In this document: one piece after another, positions 1 through 5,814 of the stretch
Numbering within the stretch: position 1 is the first letter of the stretch
Layout of the letters: the number at the start of each line of letters is the position of its first letter
Assembly (NCBI GenBank): GCA_030626265.1
Contig: DAOUPF010000077.1
Coordinates: 1 to 6,570, forward strand
DNA length: 6,570 nucleotides
Source: Sulfurovum sp.
GTDB lineage: Bacteria > Campylobacterota > Campylobacteria > Campylobacterales > Sulfurovaceae
Direction: 5' to 3'
Notes under the pieces: generated by a model
The model's database searches: none
Told to the model about the DNA's origin: nothing
What the model saw: only the letters and a program-made list of their open reading frames with translations
Position numbers and translations under genes: made by a program

Positions 1-4
1 GGAG
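1..4 (+). promoter_or_regulatory. Ribosome binding site of dnaA
   Basis: GGAG lies five bases before the ATG at position 10, a normal Shine-Dalgarno spacing, and fixes the dnaA start. Only nine bases precede dnaA here, so its promoter, and any second origin segment upstream of dnaA as in the bipartite Helicobacter pylori origin, lie outside the window. Confidence 0.8.
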
Positions 5-9
5 ATTAA

Positions 10-1338
10 ATGAATATTGGAAAATCCATTTTAAGTGAACTTAAAAAAGAGATAAATCAAAATGAATATGATAGATATATAAAAAATATGCATTATGATG
101 AAGTAAATTCTAGAAGTGATATTGCTATTTTTACTGTACAAAATATTATTGTTGCTAAATGGATTAAAACAAAATACAGAGAAAAAATAGCCCATTTATT
201 TGAGATTCATTCTGATGTAAAACCACAAGTAAATATACTCATAGGCAAAATAAAAATAAATAGTCAAGGTAATATAAAAAGAAAAGAGAATAAAACTGGC
301 ACAAAAAGTACACATTTAAATCCATCATTTAAATTTGAAGATTTTATTGTTGGTACATCAAATCAATTTGCATTTACTACAGCTAAAAGTGTTGCTCATA
401 AACCAGGGAAGCAGTACAATCCACTATTTATATATGGTGGTGTAGGTTTAGGTAAAACCCATCTACTTCAAGCTATAGGAAACTATCAAATAGATGAAGG
501 CAAAAAAGTCATATATACTACACTAGAGCAATTTATGAATAAATATATATCACATGTTAAATCCCAAACTATGGATAGATTTCGTGAACACTTTCGTGAG
601 TGTGATTTACTTTTGATAGATGATGTTCAATTTTTATCTCGTAAAGAGCAGACTCAAGAGGAGCTGTTTCATACATTTAACGAACTACACAATTTAAACA
701 AACAGATAGTTATGACCTCTGATAGAGCTCCTAAAAAAATAGCAGGTCTTGTAGATAGACTTCGTACTCGCTTTGAAATGGGATTAATGGCTGATATACA
801 ACCTCCTGGACTTGAGACAAAAATTGCTATTATAGAAAAAAAATGTGAACTTGATGGAATAACACTAAATAGTGATATTATAAATTATATAGCAACAAAT
901 ATGGGTGATAATATCCGTGAAATAGAAGGAACTCTCATAAAACTAAATGCCATGAGTAGTATGCTAAATCAAGAGATAACCCTAGAGTTTACAAAAACTG
1001 CTATAAAAGATCAACTGAAAGAGAAACAGGAAAATATTAGTATAGATGATATTGTCAAAATAATATCCAAAGAGATGAATGTAAAGCCATCAGATATAAA
1101 ATCTAAAAAACGAACAAGGAATGTAGTAAATGCTAGACGAATTGTAATCTATCTAGCACGAAATCTCACACCCAACTCAATGCCGCAAATCGCCCAATAT
1201 GTGGGCATGAAAGACCATACTGCCATATCTCATGCAATGAAAAAAATAAATGAAATTATAGATAGTGATGAGAACTTTAAAGTACTACTAGAAGAGTTTT
1301 CTAATAAGATAGGAACAACTACAAAGAAAAATGAATAA
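10..1338 (+). CDS. dnaA: Chromosomal replication initiator protein DnaA
   Basis: DnaA is the AAA+ ATPase that binds DnaA boxes, melts the origin and loads the replicative helicase. At 442 residues it is of usual length for Campylobacterota. Domain I covers about 1-80, followed by a short lysine-rich linker (about 81-104). The AAA+ domain III starts near NPSFKFEDF (104-112). Visible motifs are Walker A GGVGLGKT (143-150), Walker B LLLIDD (200-205), sensor 1 VMTSD (234-238), the box VII arginine finger in DRLRTRF (249-255, probably R254), and sensor 2 in NIREIEG (R303). Domain IV (about 344-442) holds the DNA-binding helix-turn-helix, with the signature core MKDHTAISH (400-408). The start is supported by GGAG five bases upstream and by a typical domain I from the first residues. 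The origin-like spacer follows directly. Nothing looks degenerate. Identification is certain; the phylum assignment is by recalled resemblance to Campylobacter DnaA. Confidence 0.98.
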   Translation: MNIGKSILSELKKEINQNEYDRYIKNMHYDEVNSRSDIAIFTVQNIIVAKWIKTKYREKIAHLFEIHSDVKPQVNILIGKIKINSQGNIKRKENKTGTKSTHLNPSFKFEDFIVGTSNQFAFTTAKSVAHKPGKQYNPLFIYGGVGLGKTHLLQAIGNYQIDEGKKVIYTTLEQFMNKYISHVKSQTMDRFREHFRECDLLLIDDVQFLSRKEQTQEELFHTFNELHNLNKQIVMTSDRAPKKIAGLVDRLRTRFEMGLMADIQPPGLETKIAIIEKKCELDGITLNSDIINYIATNMGDNIREIEGTLIKLNAMSSMLNQEITLEFTKTAIKDQLKEKQENISIDDIVKIISKEMNVKPSDIKSKKRTRNVVNARRIVIYLARNLTPNSMPQIAQYVGMKDHTAISHAMKKINEIIDSDENFKVLLEEFSNKIGTTTKKNE

Positions 1339-1346
1339 AAAAAAGA

Positions 1347-1352
1347 TATAAT
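1347..1352 (+). promoter_or_regulatory. Possible -10 element for dnaN operon
   Basis: TATAAT is a perfect -10 hexamer 142 bp before the dnaN start. No convincing -35 box is visible upstream, only A-rich sequence, though Campylobacterota sigma-70 promoters often lack a recognisable -35. A second candidate, TAGAAT, lies at 1379-1384 beside the DnaA box. In such A/T-rich DNA either could be chance. If real, a dnaN-pyrG-recJ transcript would run through the origin. Confidence 0.3.
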
Positions 1353-1358
1353 TTTATA

Positions 1359-1367
1359 AGTGAAAAG
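1359..1367 (-). promoter_or_regulatory. Weak DnaA box-like site (TTCAC core)
   Basis: The minus strand reads CTTTTCACT. It matches TTATTCACA at six of nine positions but keeps the whole TTCAC core. It lies one base from the perfect box at 1369-1377 in the same orientation, so the two cores are 10 bp apart, about one helical turn. It is proposed only because of this neighbour. Confidence 0.4.
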
Positions 1368-1368
1368 A

Positions 1369-1377
1369 TGTGAATAA
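1369..1377 (-). promoter_or_regulatory. DnaA box, perfect consensus
   Basis: The minus strand reads TTATTCACA, an exact match to the bacterial consensus TTATNCACA. It lies 31 bp after the dnaA stop codon in the spacer between dnaA and dnaN. It points away from the A/T-rich unwinding stretch, opposite to the box at 1430-1438. It may anchor the DnaA complex and could also take part in autoregulation. Confidence 0.8.
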
Positions 1378-1389
1378 ATAGAATATTGT

Positions 1390-1410
1390 ATTCGAATGTT
1401 TTTATTCGTA
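1390..1410. repeat. ATTCG repeat pair with 8-bp palindrome inside oriC
   Basis: ATTCG occurs at 1390-1394 and again at 1404-1408, 14 bp apart. The first copy is part of the palindrome ATTCGAAT (1390-1397). The second belongs to TTATTCGTA (1402-1410), which matches TTATTCACA at seven of nine positions. These may be low-affinity DnaA sites or a site for another origin-binding protein, or chance in A/T-rich DNA. Confidence 0.3.
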
Positions 1411-1429
1411 ATTTAGGTAGCTAGAAGAG

Positions 1430-1438
1430 TTTTTCACA
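1430..1438 (+). promoter_or_regulatory. DnaA box next to the unwinding region
   Basis: TTTTTCACA differs from TTATTCACA only at position 3 and keeps the TTCAC core. It is on the plus strand, facing the DnaA-trios that begin 13 nt downstream. This is the position and orientation expected of the box from which DnaA would extend onto single-stranded trio DNA. Confidence 0.7.
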
Positions 1439-1451
1439 TATTCATCTACAT

Positions 1452-1475
1452 CTACTACTACTACTATTTTTATTT
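1452..1475 (+). other. DnaA-trio array
   Basis: The plus strand reads five tandem CTA triplets (1452-1466), then TTT, TTA and TTT. Read on the complementary strand 3' to 5', these are GAT x5, AAA, AAT, AAA, so all eight fit the published DnaA-trio rule 3'-[G/A]A[T/A]-5'. A further isolated CTA lies at 1446-1448, separated by a non-matching CAT. Trios bind the DnaA filament on one strand during origin opening. The microsatellite-like purity of the five CTA copies is notable. Confidence 0.75.
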
Positions 1476-1484
1476 ATTAATAAA
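1467..1484. other. A/T-only stretch, likely DNA unwinding element
   Basis: Eighteen consecutive A/T bases follow the CTA repeats and end at the dnaN Shine-Dalgarno site, whose first two bases (1483-1484) they include. An A/T-only tract just beyond the trios is where initial strand separation is expected. The assignment rests on composition and position. Confidence 0.65.
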
Positions 1485-1488
1485 GGAG
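1483..1488 (+). promoter_or_regulatory. Ribosome binding site of dnaN
   Basis: AAGGAG lies five bases before the ATG at 1494. It is the strongest Shine-Dalgarno site visible in the window and clearly fixes the dnaN start. It abuts the putative unwinding element. Confidence 0.85.
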
Positions 1489-1493
1489 AGAAA

Positions 1494-2561
1494 ATGAAGA
1501 TAAAAGCAGACAAACAAATCATTGAGTCTATACTAATAAACTTACAACCTTTTTTAGAGAAAAAAGATGCAAGTCAAATTACTTCTCATATATATTTTAA
1601 AGCTGATGGTGAGAAATGTATAATTAAATCAACAGATTCAGAGATTGGCTTGGAGATAATAACTAATAATATTCTTATAGAACATGAAGGCTCATTTACT
1701 GCAAATGGTAAAAAGCTTTTAGATATTGTACGAATATTAAAAGAGGGTGATATAATTTTAGAGATTCTTGATAATACTCTTTTAGTAAAACAAAAGCACT
1801 CTAAATTTAAACTTCCTACATTTGATGCTAACTCTTTTCCGACATTTCCAAATATTGATGGTAAACCACAGATAGAATTAGATTCACTTAACCTTATAAA
1901 AAATCTTAAAAAAATATCTCCTGCAATTGATACAAATAATCCTAAGTTTGAACTCAATGGAGCATTGATTAATATATCTGAGACTACAACTGATTTAGTA
2001 GGTACTGATACAAGACGTTTGGCTATTGCCTCTTTTCCAGGTACAACAGGTGAAGAACTTTCTATCATCTTACCAAAAAAAGCGATCATAGAGATACAAA
2101 AACTTTTCCTTGATCAAATAACTATTTATTATGATGAGACTACACTGATAATTACAAATAATAATTACTTCTTTTTTACACATCTTATAAATGGTAAATT
2201 TCCTGATTATCAAAGAATAGTTCCAAATACTATAAAACATCAAGTAACATTACCAAAAAAAGAGATGTTAGATGCTATAAGAATGATAACTACAATATCT
2301 CATGATATCAAAATCTCATTTTTTAACGATACTATTAGATTTAACTCTCTCTCATCAGATAATGTTGAAGCAAAAACAGAGATTGAGATAGAAACTGGAC
2401 TTACTGAGAAATTTGAAATATCTTTAAATAGTAAATATATGCTTGATTTCTTGTCACAAGTGGATAGTGAAACATTTGTAATAGGATTTAATGAATCTAC
2501 ACTTCCATTTATAGTCAAAGATGAAAATTTTATGACTATTATCATGCCAATTGTTGCATAA
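1494..2561 (+). CDS. dnaN: DNA polymerase III sliding clamp, beta subunit
   Basis: DnaN forms a ring-shaped dimer that tethers DNA polymerase III and many repair proteins to DNA. The 355-residue length fits the Campylobacter clamp and is slightly short of the 366 residues in E. coli. Three repeated clamp folds are expected at about 1-120, 121-245 and 246-355. Recognisable landmarks are GTDTRRLA (170-177), matching the conserved TDGHRLA-type stretch of domain 2; INGKFPDYQRIVP (232-244), near the domain 2/3 boundary and protein-binding pocket; and the C-terminal MPIVA, matching the usual MPMR-type end. The start follows the AAGGAG site. The gene begins 10 bases after the A/T unwinding stretch. 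It lies 15 bp before pyrG with no hairpin terminator between them, so co-transcription with pyrG and recJ is likely. Confidence 0.97.
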   Translation: MKIKADKQIIESILINLQPFLEKKDASQITSHIYFKADGEKCIIKSTDSEIGLEIITNNILIEHEGSFTANGKKLLDIVRILKEGDIILEILDNTLLVKQKHSKFKLPTFDANSFPTFPNIDGKPQIELDSLNLIKNLKKISPAIDTNNPKFELNGALINISETTTDLVGTDTRRLAIASFPGTTGEELSIILPKKAIIEIQKLFLDQITIYYDETTLIITNNNYFFFTHLINGKFPDYQRIVPNTIKHQVTLPKKEMLDAIRMITTISHDIKISFFNDTIRFNSLSSDNVEAKTEIEIETGLTEKFEISLNSKYMLDFLSQVDSETFVIGFNESTLPFIVKDENFMTIIMPIVA

Positions 2562-2576
2562 AGGGTTTTAATAATA

Positions 2577-4220
2577 ATGAGTGATCAACAGACAACTAAA
2601 TATATATTTGTAACAGGTGGTGTGCTTAGCTCACTAGGCAAAGGTATCACAGCAGCAAGTATAGGTACTCTGCTAAAATCTTCAGGACATCGTGTGGGTG
2701 TTTTAAAACTAGATCCATATATCAATGTAGATCCAGGAACAATGTCTCCTCTTGAGCATGGTGAAGTTTTTGTGACCAAAGATGGGGCTGAGACGGACTT
2801 GGATTTGGGACATTATGAGAGATTTTTAGATACTTCACTTACTCAAAACAATAACTTTACAACAGGACTTGTCTATAAAACTGTCATAGAGAATGAGAGA
2901 AAAGGAAAATATCTTGGAAAAACTATTCAAGTAGTTCCTCATATTGTAGATGAGATAAAAGAGAGAATTATAAGAGCAGGTGAGGGTAAAGATATTCTCA
3001 TAGTAGAGCTTGGTGGAACAACTGGAGATATAGAGGGTTTACCATTTTTAGAGACTATCAGACAGATGAAACATGAGCTTGATAAAACGCAAGTGATGAA
3101 TGTACATGTGACACTATTACCATATATTAAAGCAGCAGGTGAGTTAAAAACCAAACCAACTCAGCATTCAGTACAGGAGCTCAGACGAATAGGTATAGCT
3201 CCACACATGTTAGTTATTCGTGCAGAGCATTTTGTTAATAATGATATAAAGAGAAAGATAGCTTTTAATTGTGATATAGATGAGGATTCTATCATAGTAG
3301 CGATGGATGCACCTACTATTTATGAAGTACCACTGAAATTTTTAGAGCAAAATATATTGACTCCTATCTGTAAACAACTTGATTTGGATAATTGTGAACC
3401 ACAAGTGGATGATTGGTCAAATTTAGTACATAAAATCATACAACCTACTGGCAAGATAAAGATAGCATTTGTAGGAAAATATCTAGATCTCAAAGAGTCT
3501 TATAAATCACTCACAGAAGCTCTGATTCATGCAGGTGCACACTTGGATGATAAAGTTGTTATAAAGTGGGTAGATAGTGAAAAAGTAGACAGTGAAGGCG
3601 CAGAAAAGTTTTTGAGTGATTGTGATGGTGTACTTGTTCCTGGTGGATTTGGATCTCGTGGAGTAGAGGGCAAAATAAAAGCCATTCAGTATGCTAGAGA
3701 GAACAATATACCATTTTTAGGTATCTGTTTGGGTATGCAGTTAGCTATGATAGAGTATGCTCGTAATGTACTTGGATTAGAGGATGTGAACTCTATAGAG
3801 TTTGATGAACAAACAAAAAACCCTATAATCTATCTCATAGATGAGTTTATAGATGCTAGTGGCTCAAAACAGATACGAACAACTACCTCACCACTAGGTG
3901 GCACTATGCGTCTAGGTGAGTATGAGTGTGAGACTAAAGAGGGTTCTATCCTGCGAGATATATATGACTCTAAAATCATATATGAGAGACATAGACATAG
4001 ATTTGAAGCCAACCCAAAATATCGTGAAGTATTAGAGAGTGCTGGTATGATAGTCACTGGTGAGTCTCATGGTTTGATTGAGGCTGTTGAGATAGAAGAT
4101 CATCCTTGGTTTTTAGGTGTGCAGTTCCATCCTGAATTTACATCTAGGTTACAACATGCCAACAAGTGTATATTAGGATTTATAAAAGCGGCCAAAACTT
4201 ACTCAAACGAGAATGAATAA
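2577..4220 (+). CDS. pyrG: CTP synthase (glutamine-hydrolysing)
   Basis: PyrG makes CTP from UTP, ATP and glutamine, the last step of de novo pyrimidine nucleotide synthesis in the cytoplasm. At 547 residues it is full length. The N-terminal amidoligase domain (about 1-275) has the P-loop SSLGKGI (18-24, with K22), [15 protein letters not shown] (69-83, Mg-site D76) and [12 protein letters not shown] (143-154, Mg-site E144). The C-terminal class I glutamine amidotransferase domain (about 292-547) has the oxyanion loop PGGFGSRG (355-362), the nucleophile C384 in GICLGMQ, and H518 and E520 in QFHPE, so the triad is intact. The Shine-Dalgarno site is weak: AAGGG at 2561-2565 overlaps the last base of dnaN, 11 bases before the ATG. 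Translation may therefore depend partly on dnaN. The gene overlaps recJ by 8 bp. C. jejuni and H. pylori also have pyrG beside recJ. Confidence 0.98.
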   Translation: MSDQQTTKYIFVTGGVLSSLGKGITAASIGTLLKSSGHRVGVLKLDPYINVDPGTMSPLEHGEVFVTKDGAETDLDLGHYERFLDTSLTQNNNFTTGLVYKTVIENERKGKYLGKTIQVVPHIVDEIKERIIRAGEGKDILIVELGGTTGDIEGLPFLETIRQMKHELDKTQVMNVHVTLLPYIKAAGELKTKPTQHSVQELRRIGIAPHMLVIRAEHFVNNDIKRKIAFNCDIDEDSIIVAMDAPTIYEVPLKFLEQNILTPICKQLDLDNCEPQVDDWSNLVHKIIQPTGKIKIAFVGKYLDLKESYKSLTEALIHAGAHLDDKVVIKWVDSEKVDSEGAEKFLSDCDGVLVPGGFGSRGVEGKIKAIQYARENNIPFLGICLGMQLAMIEYARNVLGLEDVNSIEFDEQTKNPIIYLIDEFIDASGSKQIRTTTSPLGGTMRLGEYECETKEGSILRDIYDSKIIYERHRHRFEANPKYREVLESAGMIVTGESHGLIEAVEIEDHPWFLGVQFHPEFTSRLQHANKCILGFIKAAKTYSNENE

Positions 4221-4225
4221 TTCTC
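4209..4225 (+). promoter_or_regulatory. Inverted repeat over the pyrG stop and recJ start
   Basis: GAGAAT (4209-4214) and ATTCTC (4220-4225) are perfect reverse complements around a 5-nt loop. The recJ ATG (4213-4215) lies at the end of the left arm and the loop edge, and the pyrG stop (4218-4220) reaches into the right arm. In mRNA this small, mostly A-U stem could hide the recJ start until ribosomes finishing pyrG open it. The repeat is seen; the role is inferred. Confidence 0.35.
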
Positions 4226-5805
4226 ATCCCGCTCTTGACTTAGAGTCTATATTTGAGCTTCTAGCTAAGAGGTTTTCTAATACTTTTCTTTCTCTTAAAG
4301 ACCTGCCACACCCATCTACTTTTAAAGACATGGATAGGGCAGTTTCTCGTATAGTTGAAGCGATAAAATCAAATCAAAAGATTATACTCATAGGTGACTA
4401 TGATGTAGATGGAGTTATCTCCACTTCTATCATGAGACGATTTTTCACCCAGATAGATTCTCCTTTGGATTGGATCATCCCAAATAGATTTAGAGATGGA
4501 TATGGACTATCTACTTCATTGGTATCACGAGTTAGAGATTATGACTTAGTCATTACAGTAGATAATGGTATATCTGCAGTAGAAGCAGCTAGAGAGTGCA
4601 AAGAGTTAGGAATAGACCTTATCATCACCGACCATCATATAGTCCCAGATTTAGTACCTGATGCATACGCTATAGTCAATCAAAAACAACCAGAATGTCT
4701 TTTTCCTCATGCAGAGATATGTGGAGCGCAGATAGCATGGTATCTCTGTAGTGCACTGAAAAAAGAGTTAAATAAACAGATAGATATGAAAAGCTATCTA
4801 GAGATGACAGCTATAGCTATCATAGCAGATATCATGCCCCTACAGCATATCAACAGAGCTATGGTACAAACAGGACTCAAACTCATAAACAGTAGCAATA
4901 CACCATTCATAAAAGCATATAGAGAACAAAATAATAAAGTTTTGTTAGTAGCAGAGGATATCGCCTTTGGTCTAGCTCCACTTCTCAATAGTGCTGGCAG
5001 GATAGAGGATGCATCATTAGCTGTAGATTTTGTATCAGCTCCCAATATCTATGAAGCACGAACTACACTAGAGAGACTTATAGCTCTAAATGAGCAGAGA
5101 AAGGCCCTAGAAGAGAGAGTTACAGCAGAGGCGACTACACAGGTGGCAAATGAGGACAAAGTGATTGTAGTCGCATCTGAGGGTTGGCATGAGGGTGTAG
5201 TGGGTATAGTAGCTGCTAGACTATCTAGAGCCTTTGAGAGACCTGCTATTGTATTGAGTCAAAATGGAGATATCTGCAAAGGTAGTGGACGAAGCTTTAA
5301 TGGCTGTAATCTCTTTGAACTAGTCAATGTACATAGAGATATACTAGATAAATTTGGTGGACATAGTGCGGCTATTGGGCTTAGTCTATCAAAAAATGGT
5401 GTTGATAAATTTAGAGAGAAGATACAGGAAAAGATAGAAAAATACTGTAGTAGTGATGAGTACTGTGACCCAGATATACTAGGAGAACTATCTTTTAGAT
5501 ATATAGATTTTGAACTACTATCTATGATCACACAGTATGAACCTTTTGGTGAAGCAAACCCCAAACCAAAGTTTATCACTAGAGCCGTAGAGATACTTGC
5601 AATCCAAACTATGGGCAAAGAGCAAAACCACCTTAGATTTACTTTCCAGAGTGATGCTCAGATATTAAATGGTGTACAGTTCAAAACTCGCGAGAGATAT
5701 GCCATTGGGGATAGAGTAGATATCCTCTACAAGATAAATGAAAATCACTTTAGAGGCAACACTACCTTGCAGTTAATGGTAGAGAAGGTACACAGATGTA
5801 CCTAG
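4213..5805 (+). CDS. recJ: Single-stranded-DNA-specific 5'-3' exonuclease RecJ
   Basis: RecJ degrades single-stranded DNA 5' to 3' in recombination, mismatch and base-excision repair and at stalled forks. At 530 residues it is close to the H. pylori and C. jejuni enzymes and shorter than the E. coli one. The DHH phosphoesterase core shows GDYDVDG (61-67), TVDNG (115-119), TDHH (139-142) and ADIMPL (205-210), the metal-binding motifs. The DHHA1 part has [14 protein letters not shown] (324-337), GSGRS (357-361) and [11 protein letters not shown] (381-391). An OB-fold-like C-terminus follows (about 425-530, with [10 protein letters not shown]). The start at 4213 overlaps pyrG by 8 bp and has no good Shine-Dalgarno site. 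It is preferred because RecJ-typical sequence ([17 protein letters not shown]) begins near residue 31, before the next good internal ATG at 4330 could include it. Translational coupling to pyrG is likely. Confidence 0.96.
   Translation: MNNSHPALDLESIFELLAKRFSNTFLSLKDLPHPSTFKDMDRAVSRIVEAIKSNQKIILIGDYDVDGVISTSIMRRFFTQIDSPLDWIIPNRFRDGYGLSTSLVSRVRDYDLVITVDNGISAVEAARECKELGIDLIITDHHIVPDLVPDAYAIVNQKQPECLFPHAEICGAQIAWYLCSALKKELNKQIDMKSYLEMTAIAIIADIMPLQHINRAMVQTGLKLINSSNTPFIKAYREQNNKVLLVAEDIAFGLAPLLNSAGRIEDASLAVDFVSAPNIYEARTTLERLIALNEQRKALEERVTAEATTQVANEDKVIVVASEGWHEGVVGIVAARLSRAFERPAIVLSQNGDICKGSGRSFNGCNLFELVNVHRDILDKFGGHSAAIGLSLSKNGVDKFREKIQEKIEKYCSSDEYCDPDILGELSFRYIDFELLSMITQYEPFGEANPKPKFITRAVEILAIQTMGKEQNHLRFTFQSDAQILNGVQFKTRERYAIGDRVDILYKINENHFRGNTTLQLMVEKVHRCT
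5786..5803. terminator. Hairpin at the recJ stop, possible convergent-gene terminator
   Basis: AGGTACA (5786-5792) and TGTACCT (5797-5803) form a perfect 7-bp stem with loop CAGA. It covers the last recJ codons and the first base of its TAG stop. The gap to the convergent NifU-like gene is only 9 bp, so any terminator must overlap coding sequence. Neither strand has the U-run of a classical intrinsic terminator after the stem, so the call is weak. Confidence 0.3.
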
Positions 5806-5814
5806 AAAATATAC

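Larger units (their letters stand above)
1339..1493 (+). other. oriC: Putative chromosomal replication origin (oriC) in the dnaA-dnaN spacer
   Basis: This 155-bp spacer has no plausible gene. It contains, in order, two minus-strand sites with a TTCAC core (1359-1367 and 1369-1377), a middle segment with two ATTCG repeats (1390-1408), a plus-strand box TTTTTCACA (1430-1438), a 13-nt spacer, eight consecutive DnaA-trios (1452-1475) and an 18-nt pure A/T stretch (1467-1484). Box, then trio, then A/T tract, pointing toward dnaN, is the same geometry as the dnaA-dnaN unwinding region of Bacillus subtilis. Several Campylobacterota are known to have oriC between these genes. The motifs are seen in the sequence; origin function is inferred. 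Confidence 0.85.

Noticed and set aside
314..334. Two ATTTAAAT palindromes 13 bp apart
   Set aside because: They encode the conserved HLNPSFKFE entry to the DnaA AAA+ domain, so protein conservation plus Phe/Lys/Asn codon bias explains them.
1586..2089. Long minus-strand open frame opposite dnaN (167 codons)
   Set aside because: It is antisense to a certain dnaN, has no recognisable domain, and open antisense frames are expected from this codon use. The same applies to the other frames opposite dnaN, pyrG, recJ and the NifU-like gene.
2174..2182. TTTTACACA, 8 of 9 to TTATNCACA, as an extra DnaA box
   Set aside because: It lies within dnaN coding for Phe-Phe-Thr-His, has no partner site, and lacks the TTCAC core of the sites in the origin spacer.
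2562..2576. Terminator or promoter between dnaN and pyrG
   Set aside because: The gap is 15 bp with no hairpin and no -10 element; it holds only the end of a weak ribosome binding site.
4441..4449. TTTTTCACC, 8 of 9 to the origin box TTTTTCACA
   Set aside because: It is an isolated site inside recJ, about 3 kb from the origin module; such matches are expected by chance in A/T-rich coding DNA.
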